Both the position numbers and the translations under genes were made by a program. From assembly GCA_965228615.1 (NCBI GenBank), contig CBDDHT010000004.1, forward strand, positions 2,418,001 to 2,482,000: a DNA stretch of 64,000 bases. The letters run 5' to 3'. Positions 43,480 to 52,530 of the stretch are shown here, in pieces. This DNA is from CBDDHT01 sp965228615 (GTDB taxonomy: Bacteria; Pseudomonadota; Alphaproteobacteria; Rhizobiales; Methyloligellaceae). The notes beneath the pieces are model-generated. The model had not been told where the DNA came from. It did not search any database and was given only the letters and a program-made list of their open reading frames with translations. Within the stretch, counting starts at the first letter, position 1, and each line of letters starts with the position of its first letter.

Positions 43480-44622
43480 ATGAAGGGTGCTGATCGACAG
43501 TTTACGCGCCGCAACGCTCTACGAGCTGGCATAGGAGTCGGACTGGCAAGCCTCTGGCCGGCGCCACCCGGTCATGTTGTTCATGCCAAGGATAGAGACG
43601 CGTCTGCCAAGGATTCCGGTTTCAAAATGCCGCCCGAATCGTCGCCCCATCTGCGCACTTTTATGCAATGGCCGGCACGGGCCGCCATCTATGGGAACAG
43701 CAGGGAACTGAAAGCCGTTCGTGGCACGATCGCGACGATAGCCAAAGCTATTAATCGGTTTGAGCCTGTCGTGATGCTCGCGCGGGACAACCAGATCGCT
43801 GGTGCGCGGGTCAGGCTCGGACCGAATATTGATATCTGGCCGATGCCTGTTGACGATCTGTGGTGCAGGGACTCAGGCCCGACCTTTGTGCGTTCTCCCG
43901 ATGGAGATCTCGCCATCTCAGACCTCAATTTCAATGGTTGGGGCAAGAAGCAATCCTTTGCAGGCGACGGCAAAATTGCTGCTCGTATTGCTCGAAAGCT
44001 CGGACTGCATCGCTTTGATTCGGGCGTTGTCGGGGAGAGTGGCGGCGTCGAATTCGATGGAGAAGGCACGCTCCTTGCCCACGAGAGTTCCTGGGTCGCC
44101 TCGGGCCGAAGCACTCTCGCGCGCGATGAAATAGAGAGGAGACTGCTCCATGCACTCGGCGGTCAAAAGATGATTTGGGCGCCGGGTCGGCGAGGCGCCG
44201 ACATCACCGACTATCATATCGACTCGTTGGCGCGGTTCGTGGAGCCGGGCGTTGTACTGATTCAGCTCCCGGAACGGCCGGACCCAAACGATCCGTGGTC
44301 CGCGGCCGCGCTAGAGACACACGAGATTCTCAAGTTTGCAACCGACGCCAACGGTCGCAAACTTGAAATCATCACACTGAATGAACCTGTTCGCATTCGA
44401 GCAGACGATCCGGAATTCGTGGCGAGTTACGCGAACTATTATGTCTGCAACGGAGCTGTGATCGGCGCCGAATTCGGAGACGACAAAGCCGACACCGCGG
44501 CGCATGCGCTGCTCGCGGAACTGCATCCGGACCGGCAGATCGTCATGCTGAATGTCGATCCTCTCGGTTTTGCAGGTGGCGGCATTCATTGCGCAACACA
44601 GCAGCAACCTCTCGCGGGCTAA
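43480..44622 (+). CDS. Agmatine deiminase family protein with Tat-like signal
   Basis: A 380-residue guanidine-deiminase-fold protein: TFMQWPARAAIYGNSRELKA, PVDDLWCRDSGPTFVRS, NFNGWGKKQSF, ESGGVEFDGEGTLLAHES, HIDSLARFVEPG and the catalytic Cys371 in AGGGIHCATQQQP. The N-terminus FTRRNALRAGIGVGLASLWP looks like a twin-arginine signal, so it may work in the periplasm, unlike cytoplasmic AguA. Agmatine or a related guanidino compound is the expected substrate. The start overlaps nothing; it follows the DUF899 gene by 30 bp. Confidence 0.88.
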   Translation: MKGADRQFTRRNALRAGIGVGLASLWPAPPGHVVHAKDRDASAKDSGFKMPPESSPHLRTFMQWPARAAIYGNSRELKAVRGTIATIAKAINRFEPVVMLARDNQIAGARVRLGPNIDIWPMPVDDLWCRDSGPTFVRSPDGDLAISDLNFNGWGKKQSFAGDGKIAARIARKLGLHRFDSGVVGESGGVEFDGEGTLLAHESSWVASGRSTLARDEIERRLLHALGGQKMIWAPGRRGADITDYHIDSLARFVEPGVVLIQLPERPDPNDPWSAAALETHEILKFATDANGRKLEIITLNEPVRIRADDPEFVASYANYYVCNGAVIGAEFGDDKADTAAHALLAELHPDRQIVMLNVDPLGFAGGGIHCATQQQPLAG

Positions 44623-44645
44623 GAGCCTGACTTGAAACTCCTAAA

Positions 44646-44719
44646 GCCAGCCCACTCCCCCGGCCCAACCACCCAATAAGGGTACCCTCGGGGTGGTTGG
44701 GCCGGGGGAGTGGGCTGGC
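44646..44719. repeat. 29-bp perfect inverted repeat with a nested palindrome
   Basis: The left arm at 44646-44674 begins GCCAGCCCACTCCCCC, and the exact complement lies at 44691-44719. The 16-nt loop holds the palindrome GGGTACCC. It sits between convergent genes and has no T-run on either side. Confidence 0.85.
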
Positions 44720-44727
44720 CGTGGTAC

Positions 44728-44754
44728 CGAAAGTCGCCAATACGGCGACTTTCG
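44728..44754. repeat. Second hairpin in the same convergent gap
   Basis: CGAAAGTCGCC and GGCGACTTTCG form perfect 11-base arms around AATAC. It lies nine bases beyond the 29-bp inverted repeat and ten bases before the stop of the P-loop ATPase gene. With no clear T-run it is at best a weak terminator. Confidence 0.75.
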
Positions 44755-44763
44755 AGACAGCCT

Positions 44764-45357
44764 CTAAGCCGGGCGCCGCTCGATCGAGCAATAGCGCTGA
44801 AATTTCCGGAACGCCCGATCGAAATCACGACCGCCGCAATGCTCAAGGACGATGTCGACATCTGTGAAAGTCGCACCGTGAATTCTGCAGAAGGCGGCGA
44901 CTGTCTTAGGATCGTAGCGAATACCGCGACGCGACAGCAGGCGTTCGATTTTCGTTGGATCGCGATCGGTCGCAAATTGCACCGTCGGCCAGGCAACGCC
45001 AAGGAAACCTGTGACCCAGGGATGCAAGTGGCTCGCTGCCATTACCCGATGACCGGCTCGCAGTAATCTGGCAACATCCATGACTTCCCGATTTTCCAAG
45101 AGTTCTTCCACCACGACAAGTTCGGTCGCCGGTTTTGGTACGGCGCGCCAGTCGATCTTACCGTCTCCGATGACGACAGCGGAACGACTGCAGAAATCGG
45201 CATGTGCCCTTAGCAATTCGTTCAAATAGGTTGATTTTCCACTGCCGCTTGCCCCGTGAAAGACGACAAGCCGCGCCTTCGCGAGATCCATCTCCAACAA
45301 TCCCAGATGGTCGTCGAAGTCATCACAGACAGGAAGGAAATCGGCCAAACCGGTCAT
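44764..45357 (-). CDS. P-loop ATPase of unknown function
   Basis: A 197-residue protein. Walker A is GASGSGKST at residues 35-43, preceded by strand ARLVVFH. A hydrophobic strand with acidic residues, ATELVVVEELLENREVMDV, may be Walker B, and LLRAGHRVMAASHLHPW may be a sensor region. The C-terminal part (RDPTKIERLLSRRGIRYDPK) is basic. I do not recognise the family. Its start overlaps the stop of the upstream membrane-protein gene by four bases, so the two are translationally coupled and probably work together. Confidence 0.8.
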   Translation of the reverse strand: MTGLADFLPVCDDFDDHLGLLEMDLAKARLVVFHGASGSGKSTYLNELLRAHADFCSRSAVVIGDGKIDWRAVPKPATELVVVEELLENREVMDVARLLRAGHRVMAASHLHPWVTGFLGVAWPTVQFATDRDPTKIERLLSRRGIRYDPKTVAAFCRIHGATFTDVDIVLEHCGGRDFDRAFRKFQRYCSIERRPA

Positions 45358-46469
45358 GACCGCAGAAAGTCCTCATATTTGAATCGTTCCTTCGGTCCGA
45401 TAATTTCCTGATCGACAAACAGCGGATGCAACAGTTGTATTTCCCAGTGAACATTCATCCCGTGCGTCGACGACGTCATGTAGGGCGGATACAGAAGTTC
45501 GAACATGGTCGTAAAGCTAACCCTGTCATTGAAGTAGGGTGCTATCGGCATCCGGGCCGGGATAGAGGGGACGGTCTTCTCGAAGATCACAACACCTCTG
45601 ATCGGTTCACTGAAACTGACCGTACGGCGGTCTGTTCCAGACCCGCGCTCATACTGTCCATGTTCCATGTTCGACGCGACGAACCGCAACGTGACATTCT
45701 CAAGCGGCACCTTTGAGCGACCGGTGAAGAAGTCGGAAGCGCGATATTCCTTTTCCGGCTGAAGTCGCTCCGGCAATTTGCCAAGGCGAAACGTCATATA
45801 GCGTCGCAACTGATCCTTGATGGCAAACCACAGCGCGACTCCAAGGGCCCCACTTCCCATAAGCGCTTTCATGAACGGCGATTCCGAGTCGCCGTCGGAA
45901 TCCCTATGGTCGTAAAAATAGACACTTGCCTCCGGAACGAATTGATCATGAGTTCCGATCGTCATATTGAATGCGATCACGATGGCGCCGACAGCGGCAA
46001 GCCCAATCGTCATCAACTGATTGCCGATCGGGATCGCCTTGAGGTTTGAATAGAAGAAAAAACTGTCACCAGGTTCTACGATCGCGTTTGCGTCTGTTCG
46101 CACCGGCGGCTTCAGACCGATCTTCAATTCCTGCTCTTCCGAAACCGTCGTGTCGAAGATCATGGCATCGTCCACCTCGAGAACGGTATGGACCTCCATA
46201 TCGATCATACGGCCTTTGTAACTGTAGGCCTGGATCGATTTTCGCGGGATTTCAAAAACCTCGAGCGGTTGCTTAATCTGAAACGTTTTCTCGAAGAGCA
46301 CGGCGCTCTCGTCGATGCCGCGGCTGTCGTGAACCTTGATGTTCGCCTTGAGCTTGAACGTCCCCTCATGCCCGAACAGTTCTTGGTCGTTGATTTGAAC
46401 GCGACAGGTGATGGAATCACTTTCAGAATCATCACCGCCTTCCAGGCTGAATTCGACCTGAGAACTCAT
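45354..46469 (-). CDS. Membrane protein with two central helices, unknown function
   Basis: A 371-residue protein. Residues ~1-120 look beta-rich (VEFSLEGGDDSESDS, SITCRVQINDQELFGHEG, TFKLKANIKVHDSRG), helix 1 is at ~153-171 (MTIGLAAVGAIVIAFNMTIG), a short loop follows, and helix 2 is at ~203-218 (LMGSGALGVALWFAIKDQL). A second soluble beta-rich domain follows (LENVTLRFVASNMEHGQYER, SEPIRGVVIFEKTVPSIPAR). ATG 46469 is chosen because GAGGGGGGATGGG precedes it; the frame opens upstream to 46538. No family is recognised. It is coupled to the P-loop ATPase and divergent from the caspase-like gene. Confidence 0.78.
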   Translation of the reverse strand: MSSQVEFSLEGGDDSESDSITCRVQINDQELFGHEGTFKLKANIKVHDSRGIDESAVLFEKTFQIKQPLEVFEIPRKSIQAYSYKGRMIDMEVHTVLEVDDAMIFDTTVSEEQELKIGLKPPVRTDANAIVEPGDSFFFYSNLKAIPIGNQLMTIGLAAVGAIVIAFNMTIGTHDQFVPEASVYFYDHRDSDGDSESPFMKALMGSGALGVALWFAIKDQLRRYMTFRLGKLPERLQPEKEYRASDFFTGRSKVPLENVTLRFVASNMEHGQYERGSGTDRRTVSFSEPIRGVVIFEKTVPSIPARMPIAPYFNDRVSFTTMFELLYPPYMTSSTHGMNVHWEIQLLHPLFVDQEIIGPKERFKYEDFLRS

Positions 46470-46611
46470 CCCATCCCCCCTCTTCTTCCAATCTTCCCAG
46501 GCAACCCTACTGCAATTGAGCGTATACGTCAGATCCAAGTTTCGCTGGTCTTCCGTCGATCTTGAGGCAATTGCCGTAGGCGCTTCGAATGGTTAGGCTG
46601 ATGCGAATAAG

Positions 46612-46627
46612 TCCCGCATATGCGGGA
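46612..46627. promoter_or_regulatory. 16-bp perfect palindrome upstream of the caspase-like gene
   Basis: TCCCGCATATGCGGGA is fully self-complementary and is followed by TTTT. It lies 35 bp before the caspase-like ATG within the divergent gap 46470-46662, so it may be an operator. The T-run makes a short terminator for upstream plus-strand transcripts possible. Confidence 0.45.
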
Positions 46628-46662
46628 TTTTCGTGCCAATTTCGGTCATTCAGGCAGGAACG

Positions 46663-48120
46663 ATGTCACACATCCGCATCGTCATGGCGTTCGTGTCGCT
46701 CTGGCTCATTGCTTCGCTTGTTGCCGACACAGCGCTAGCCCAGCGCCGCGTAGCGCTGGTTATCGGCAATTCGACCTATGCAAATACGCCGCAACTCGCA
46801 AATCCGGCAAATGATGCGAGCGATATTGCCACTTCTCTCAAGCTGCTTGGTTTCGATGTCATCGCTGAATCCAATCTAACGAAATCCGCGATGGATAACG
46901 CCTTCCGCCGCTTCGCAAGAGCAATGGACGGTGCGGATGCGGCACTGTTCTATTACGCCGGGCACGGTATGCAGTTCCAAGGCCAGAATTATCTGATGCC
47001 AGTCGATGCGAAGCTGCAGCATGAAGCCGACCTGCCCTATGAGATGGCGAAAGTCGACGACGTCATCGCCGACATGTCACGGGTCAAAGGTGTGCGCCTC
47101 GTTATTCTCGATGCCTGCCGCGACAATCCACTGGAAGCAAATCTGAAACGCGCCGTCGCCCGCACGCGCAATATCGCTCAGACACGGGGTCTCGCCCGAA
47201 TGACGCGCACCCAGGGTCTACTGGTGGCCTACGCAACCCAGCCCGGCCAGGTGGCCGATGACGGAAATGACCGCAACAGCCCCTTTACAAAATCACTCCT
47301 GCAACATATCGCAACACCGGGTCTGGAAGTGGGCCCGCTCTTTCGCCGTGTGGCATCAGACGTCAATAAATTGACGGGCGGGAAACAGACACCCGAGCTT
47401 TCGGTCTCCTTGCTTGGCGAATTCTACTTCGCGAAGAGCGGCCAGAGCGGCAACACGGATAAGACGCCACCGACGTCGCAACCTAAGACAAAAACAAATG
47501 AAATCAGCGAGGCCACGGCATTCGAGATGGCGCAGCGGATCAACAATGTTGCTGCCTGGGATGCCTTTCTCAGACGATATTCGAACGGCTTTTTCGCTGA
47601 TATGGCTCGTGCTGCACGAGACGGCCTTGCTGCCGAAGAGACGCGCAAACGTCAAGAGTTGGAGGCAAAGCAACGCGACGAGCAAGCGCGGAAGGAGCGT
47701 GAGTTCGTCCGTCTTGAAGACGAGCGCCGGCGACGCGAGGAAGAGGAACGTCAACGCGCTGCCAACCGGCGCACGTTCTGGGATCACAATGGGTCCCTCA
47801 TGCGTCTTGCAAAACAGGGCAACAGCCGGAAATTCTACTACCAAAGACCGAGTTCACGGATGGCACGCGCCGTATCGCTTGTAGACCCGCTGCTGTTTAC
47901 TGGCCGACAATCGGGCAATAATTACAGCGGAACGGCCTATGTCTATTCGAGTCGTTGCCGCCGGAAATTCGGTTATCGCGTCAACGGCGAGATCAGCAGC
48001 AACGGCAAGCGCGTTGTGATGCGGGGTTCTGCGCCGGTCATTGGTTCGAATTGCCGCGTATCCCGCTATGAATGGAACGGCAACAGCACGTTGGTCTTCA
48101 GTTTCAGGTACGCACAGTAG
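46663..48120 (+). CDS. Exported caspase family (C14) protein
   Basis: A 485-residue protein. The signal peptide (MAFVSLWLIASLVADTALAQ) precedes a caspase-like domain RRVALVIGNSTYANTPQLAN with catalytic His101 in FYYAGHGMQFQGQNYLMPVD and Cys152 in VILDACRDNPLEANLK. A charged coiled coil follows (residues ~330-380, KRQELEAKQRDEQARKEREF). The C-terminal domain of ~110 residues (FWDHNGSLMRLAKQGNSRKF, SRCRRKFGYRVNGEI) is shared with rhizobial secreted caspase-like proteins. CAGGAACG precedes ATG 46663. The substrate is unknown. It is divergent from the ATPase/membrane module. Confidence 0.9.
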   Translation: MSHIRIVMAFVSLWLIASLVADTALAQRRVALVIGNSTYANTPQLANPANDASDIATSLKLLGFDVIAESNLTKSAMDNAFRRFARAMDGADAALFYYAGHGMQFQGQNYLMPVDAKLQHEADLPYEMAKVDDVIADMSRVKGVRLVILDACRDNPLEANLKRAVARTRNIAQTRGLARMTRTQGLLVAYATQPGQVADDGNDRNSPFTKSLLQHIATPGLEVGPLFRRVASDVNKLTGGKQTPELSVSLLGEFYFAKSGQSGNTDKTPPTSQPKTKTNEISEATAFEMAQRINNVAAWDAFLRRYSNGFFADMARAARDGLAAEETRKRQELEAKQRDEQARKEREFVRLEDERRRREEEERQRAANRRTFWDHNGSLMRLAKQGNSRKFYYQRPSSRMARAVSLVDPLLFTGRQSGNNYSGTAYVYSSRCRRKFGYRVNGEISSNGKRVVMRGSAPVIGSNCRVSRYEWNGNSTLVFSFRYAQ

Positions 48121-48128
48121 CAACCAGA

Positions 48129-50543
48129 CTACGTTCTAAGCACACCGCCCGTTGCCTTCGACACTGCCGCAACGACCTTGGCCGCGACCTCTTCGATTTC
48201 GGCATCGGTCAATGTCTTGTCGCGCGGCTGCAACGTCACCTCGATAGCGAGTGACTTCTTGTCGGCGCCAACACTGTCATCCTCGAAGACATCGAAGATA
48301 TTCACGTCCGAGACTAAACGCTTTTCTGCACCGAGAGCCGCTCTGACGAGATCGCCGCCAGCCACGTCACGCCCCACAATAAAGGCGAAGTCTCGGCGAA
48401 CGGAGTGGAGGTCCGAAACGTCGAGGGCGGCCTTCGTACGAGACTTGCGTTTCGCTCTGGGAAGCGCGTCGAGATAAACCTCAAAGGCTGCCACCGGACC
48501 TGCAACGTTCATCTGACCGAGTGTAGCCGGGTGCAATTCTCCGAAGTAACCGAGGATCGTCTTTGGACCGAGCTGAATCCGGCCCGATCGGCCTGGATGG
48601 AACCAATCCGGTACATCTCGGACAATCTGAACCTTGTTGGGATCGAGACCGAGAGATTCAAGCAATGCCAGAGCGTCGGCTTTGGCCTCGCTCCAGCCGC
48701 TCTCTGCGATCGTACCGGACCAATGGCGACCGTTGCCTTGCAGACTTGCTCGGCCCGCGCGAACGCCCCCTGCAACCAAGCGCTGGTCATCAGGCTCCGC
48801 GCCCTCGTAGGTCTGTCCAATTTCGAACAGCGAGACATCGGGCGCACCGCGATCGCGGTTGCGCTGGAGAGCCGTCGTCAGGCCAGGAAGGAGGTTCGGA
48901 CGCATGGTCGACATTTCTGTCGAGATCGGATTGTCCAGAATCAAGGTATCGGACCCGCCACCGAATATCTCGGCATGAGGTTGAGGGATGAACGACCAGG
49001 TTACGGCTTCGACCAGTCCTCGACCGGCAAGCAATCGCCTGGCTCTTCTGACGCGTTTCTGACCCTGGGTCAAAACCGGAAGCGCAACACCTTCCAATGC
49101 GTCAAGCGGCGTTGCCGGCACCTCGTCGACACCGACGATCCGTAAGACCTCTTCGACGAGATCGGCCCCTTGACTGACATCGGGGCGCCAACTCGGCACG
49201 GCCACTTTGTACTCGGGCCCATGGCCGGACAGCCAGAAACCGAGATCTGCGAGGATACGCTTGATCGTCGTCTCCGGCAGATCTAGCGCCGTCAGTCGCT
49301 TCACCTGCGCAACGTCGAAATCGATGACAATATCGGACTCTGGCACCGCCCCGGCAACAGTTGTCGTGCTAGGCGTCCCGCCGCACAGATCCATGACCAA
49401 TTGCGTTGCCAGCTCAAGTCCCGGTACGACGAAGGCCGGATCGACACCGCGCTCGAAGCGATAGCGGGCATCCGATTGAACATTGAGGCTGCGGCCTGTT
49501 TTCGCCGTCCGGATCGGATCGAAGAACGCCGATTCGATGAAAACGTTTTGTGTTTCTTCGGTACAACCCGTTGATTCACCGCCCATTATACCGCCAAGCC
49601 CCAGGACCGCAGCATCGTCGGCGATGACGCACATCTCAGTGCTCACACTATACTGATTACCATCCAGCGCCTCGAAAGCCTCTCCCTCTGCACCAAGCCG
49701 GGCACGGATTGTCCCCGTCAGCTTGTCAGCATCGTAGACGTGGAGAGGCCGGCCTCGATCATAAGAAACATAGTTAGTGATATCGACGAGGGCATTGATG
49801 GGCCGCAGGCCAATCGCTTTGAGCCGGCGTTGCAACCAATCCGGACTTTGGCCATTCGATACGCCCTTGACCAGACGACCGGCAAAAACCGGGCATGCAT
49901 CAGATCGGCCTTCGTCGAATTCCAGAGCAATCGGAAAAGGATTTTCGAATGTGCCATCGATCGCCTTCGGCGTGTTCTCCTTGACGCTCCCAACTCCCGC
50001 AGCAGCCAGATCGCGGGCAATCCCCGCGACACCAAGGCAGTCAGGCCGGTTCGGCGTAATCGCGATTTCGATGACCGGATCATCCAATCCAAGCGACGGC
50101 GCTGCCGGCGCACCGACAACGGCATCATCAGCCAACTCGATAATGCCGTCATGCTCATCTGAAATTTCCAACTCGCGCTCGGAAAGCAGCATGCCGGAAG
50201 ATTCGACGCCGCGGATCTTCGCTGTCTTCAATGTCAGGTCGATGCCCGGGACGTAGGTTCCCGGCGGTGCGAAAACACCTTTCAAGCCGGTCCGGGCATT
50301 GGGAGCCCCACAAACCACCTGCACGATTTCGCCGCCGGCAGACACCTTGCAAACCCTGAGCCGGTCCGCGTCGGGATGCTGCGTCGCTTCGACGACCTCA
50401 CCGACGACAAACGGCGCAAGCGCCTCGGCCGGATCGAAAACGTCTTCGACCTCAAGCCCGATACGGGTAAGCGTTTCGCAGATGGTGTCGAGCCCGGCGT
50501 CAGTTTCAAGATGATCCCGGAGCCAAGAGAGAGTGAATTTCAT
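48129..50543 (-). CDS. pheT: Phenylalanyl-tRNA synthetase beta subunit
   Basis: An 804-residue subunit. MKFTLSWLRDHLETDAGLDT opens the protein, the tRNA-binding OB fold is LAPFVVGEVVEATQHPDADR, and B3/B4 and B5 domains follow. The C-terminus is an anticodon-binding ferredoxin-like domain (DLHSVRRDFAFIVGRDVAGG, LTDAEIEEVAAKVVAAVSKA). ATG 50543 fits the family; a longer frame to 50663 is spurious. It follows pheS after 37 bp and pairs with it to charge tRNA-Phe. Confidence 0.97.
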   Translation of the reverse strand: MKFTLSWLRDHLETDAGLDTICETLTRIGLEVEDVFDPAEALAPFVVGEVVEATQHPDADRLRVCKVSAGGEIVQVVCGAPNARTGLKGVFAPPGTYVPGIDLTLKTAKIRGVESSGMLLSERELEISDEHDGIIELADDAVVGAPAAPSLGLDDPVIEIAITPNRPDCLGVAGIARDLAAAGVGSVKENTPKAIDGTFENPFPIALEFDEGRSDACPVFAGRLVKGVSNGQSPDWLQRRLKAIGLRPINALVDITNYVSYDRGRPLHVYDADKLTGTIRARLGAEGEAFEALDGNQYSVSTEMCVIADDAAVLGLGGIMGGESTGCTEETQNVFIESAFFDPIRTAKTGRSLNVQSDARYRFERGVDPAFVVPGLELATQLVMDLCGGTPSTTTVAGAVPESDIVIDFDVAQVKRLTALDLPETTIKRILADLGFWLSGHGPEYKVAVPSWRPDVSQGADLVEEVLRIVGVDEVPATPLDALEGVALPVLTQGQKRVRRARRLLAGRGLVEAVTWSFIPQPHAEIFGGGSDTLILDNPISTEMSTMRPNLLPGLTTALQRNRDRGAPDVSLFEIGQTYEGAEPDDQRLVAGGVRAGRASLQGNGRHWSGTIAESGWSEAKADALALLESLGLDPNKVQIVRDVPDWFHPGRSGRIQLGPKTILGYFGELHPATLGQMNVAGPVAAFEVYLDALPRAKRKSRTKAALDVSDLHSVRRDFAFIVGRDVAGGDLVRAALGAEKRLVSDVNIFDVFEDDSVGADKKSLAIEVTLQPRDKTLTDAEIEEVAAKVVAAVSKATGGVLRT

Positions 50544-50580
50544 GTCCGTGTCTCGGTCAGCAGAAGAAGCCCGGACCTCG

Positions 50581-51669
50581 TCAGGATGACAGGCCTCGGG
50601 CGAGGGTCGGAACGTCGAGGGGCGAAAAGCCGTAATGGCGGAGCCATCGCAGATCCGCGGCAAAGAAGGGACGCAGATCCGGCATGCCGTATTTCAGCGT
50701 GGCAATCCGGTCGATACCTAAGCCGAATGCAAATCCCTGATATCGCTCGGGATCGATATTCACATTCCGCAGAACATTAGGATGCACCATTCCACAGCCG
50801 AGGATTTCGAGCCACTCGTCGCCATCGCCCAGCCGGATCTCATCGCCGACCTTGGCATAACCGATATCGACTTCCATAGACGGTTCGGTGAAGGGGAAGT
50901 GGCTGGCACGAAACCGCATCTTCACCTCATCGACTTCAAAGAACGCCTTGCAGAACTCATCAAGCACCCATTTGAGATGACCCATATGGGTCTTCTCATC
51001 GATGACGAGACCTTCGACCTGATGGAACATCGGTGTGTGGGTCTGATCCGAGTCGCAACGATAGACCCGTCCCGGAGCCACAATTCGAATCGGCGGCTCC
51101 TGGTTGAGCATGGTGCGAATCTGAACCGGGCTGGTATGCGTTCTCAAGACCGGGCGCGAGCCATCGGGCCGTTCGGCAAAATAGAAGGTGTCATGGTCCT
51201 GCCGCGCGGGATGCTCCGGCGGAATGTTCAGGGCCGTAAAATTATTGAAGTCCGTTTCGATGTCCGGACCTTCAGCAATCTTGAATCCCATGTCCGCGAA
51301 GATCTCGGCGATCTCATCCATGACCTGGCTCACCGGATGGATCCGGCCTTCGGCCAACGGTCCGCGCCGCATGGGCAGTGTTACATCCGCCTGCTCCGTG
51401 GCAAGCCGCGCTTCGAGTTCAACCGCCGCAAGCGCATTCTTTCGATCGCCGATCGCCGTCCCGAGACGCTCTTTCAGACCGTTTACGGCCTGGCCGAATG
51501 TCTTTCGATCCTCCGGCTCCATCTGCCCGAGGCCCTTCATAAGAGCCGAAACACGGCCCTTCTTTCCAAGGGCTGCCACACGGGCATCTTCCAATGCGCG
51601 CAGATCGGCTGCGTCAGCCACCGTGCGCAAAAGCTCTGTTTCGAGCTCGTCAATATCAGTGCTTGTCAT
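50581..51669 (-). CDS. pheS: Phenylalanyl-tRNA synthetase alpha subunit
   Basis: A 362-residue class II synthetase subunit. It has the N-terminal coiled coil (LETELLRTVADAADLRALED), motif 2 RVYRCDSDQTHTPMFHQVEG, EKTHMGHLKWVLDEFCKAFF, the phenylalanine pocket region FRASHFPFTEPSMEVDI, and motif 3 GFAFGLGIDRIATLKYGMPD. It forms the catalytic half of the heterotetramer with PheT. Gene order infC-rpmI-rplT-pheS-pheT is the usual one. Confidence 0.98.
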   Translation of the reverse strand: MTSTDIDELETELLRTVADAADLRALEDARVAALGKKGRVSALMKGLGQMEPEDRKTFGQAVNGLKERLGTAIGDRKNALAAVELEARLATEQADVTLPMRRGPLAEGRIHPVSQVMDEIAEIFADMGFKIAEGPDIETDFNNFTALNIPPEHPARQDHDTFYFAERPDGSRPVLRTHTSPVQIRTMLNQEPPIRIVAPGRVYRCDSDQTHTPMFHQVEGLVIDEKTHMGHLKWVLDEFCKAFFEVDEVKMRFRASHFPFTEPSMEVDIGYAKVGDEIRLGDGDEWLEILGCGMVHPNVLRNVNIDPERYQGFAFGLGIDRIATLKYGMPDLRPFFAADLRWLRHYGFSPLDVPTLARGLSS

Positions 51670-51716
51670 GGTTCACGCCATGGATCGCAGTTCGCGCTTT
51701 GCACGAACGGTGTTGC

Positions 51717-52070
51717 CTAGGCGGAGGCGTTCACTTGATCGACCAGTGATTTGAAAGCTTCGGGTTCGCGTACCGCAAGATCCGCCAGCATCTTGCGATC
51801 AATCTCGATCCCGGCCTTGTTCAGGCCGTCGATAAATCGCGCATAGGTCAGACCATGCTCGCGCGCCGCGGCGTTGATCCGCTGAATCCATAGCGAGCGG
51901 AAGTTGCGCTTGCGGACTTTGCGGTCGCGGTAGGCATACTGGCCGGCTTTTTCGACCGCCTGATTGGCCGCACGGAACGTATTCTTCCTGCGACCATAAT
52001 AACCTTTGGCCGATGTAATGATTTTGCGGTGACGGGCGTGCTTGGTGACGCCGCGTTTAACACGGGACAT
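51717..52070 (-). CDS. rplT: 50S ribosomal protein L20
   Basis: A 117-residue basic protein with the L20 signature: MSRVKRGVTKHARHRKIITS, GYYGRRKNTFRAANQAVEKA, YRDRKVRKRNFRSLWIQRIN and LTYARFIDGLNKAGIEIDRK. It is an early-assembly 23S rRNA binder and, in some bacteria, represses its own operon. It follows rpmI by 38 bp. Confidence 0.99.
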   Translation of the reverse strand: MSRVKRGVTKHARHRKIITSAKGYYGRRKNTFRAANQAVEKAGQYAYRDRKVRKRNFRSLWIQRINAAAREHGLTYARFIDGLNKAGIEIDRKMLADLAVREPEAFKSLVDQVNASA

Positions 52071-52108
52071 GGATAGGCTCCTTGGTGAATATGTCTAATA
52101 CGGTGGTT

Positions 52109-52309
52109 TCAGCGTCCGTAGGGGAGAAACTTTTTGACGATTCTCGCATCCTCGTCCGACAGAACCATCGTGCCACGGGCGTTGCGGATAAACTTGCGTG
52201 TCCGCTTGATCATTCCGTGGCGCTTACCGGCCTGGGCACACTTTACCCGGCCATTGGCCGTCACCTTGAAGCGCTTTTTTGCGCCGCTTTTCGTCTTCAT
52301 CTTGGGCAT
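52109..52309 (-). CDS. rpmI: 50S ribosomal protein L35
   Basis: A 66-residue protein: MPKMKTKSGAKKRFKVTANG, RVKCAQAGKRHGMIKRTRKF, and the end VKKFLPYGR. Length and both ends match L35. The 209-bp gap to infC (52310-52518) begins with an infC terminator, so rpmI-rplT probably has its own promoter there. Confidence 0.98.
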   Translation of the reverse strand: MPKMKTKSGAKKRFKVTANGRVKCAQAGKRHGMIKRTRKFIRNARGTMVLSDEDARIVKKFLPYGR

Positions 52310-52504
52310 TTTGCTTGGTCCTTTCAGATCGTCAATTCAAGCATTGTGAGCCAACTCGGCATGCCCCGCCGGACGGCTCGGAGGCCGCTATATACGCTGA
52401 TCGCGGGCGCCGGACAAGGTTTAGTGGATGGATTTGGCGGTGCTGTCCGGCGGGAGTGCCGATACCCGTGCCAAATGCACGCAGTAACCGTAAGTGAAGG
52501 AGCG

Positions 52505-52530
52505 AAAAAGCTCCGCGCTCAGCGCGGAGC
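52505..52530 (-). terminator. Intrinsic terminator overlapping the infC stop codon
   Basis: On the minus strand GCTCCGCG and CGCGGAGC form an eight-pair stem around CTGAG, followed by TTTTT. The left arm encodes the last IF3 residues (Ala-Pro-Arg) and the TGA stop lies in the loop, so termination begins inside the gene. Confidence 0.8.
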
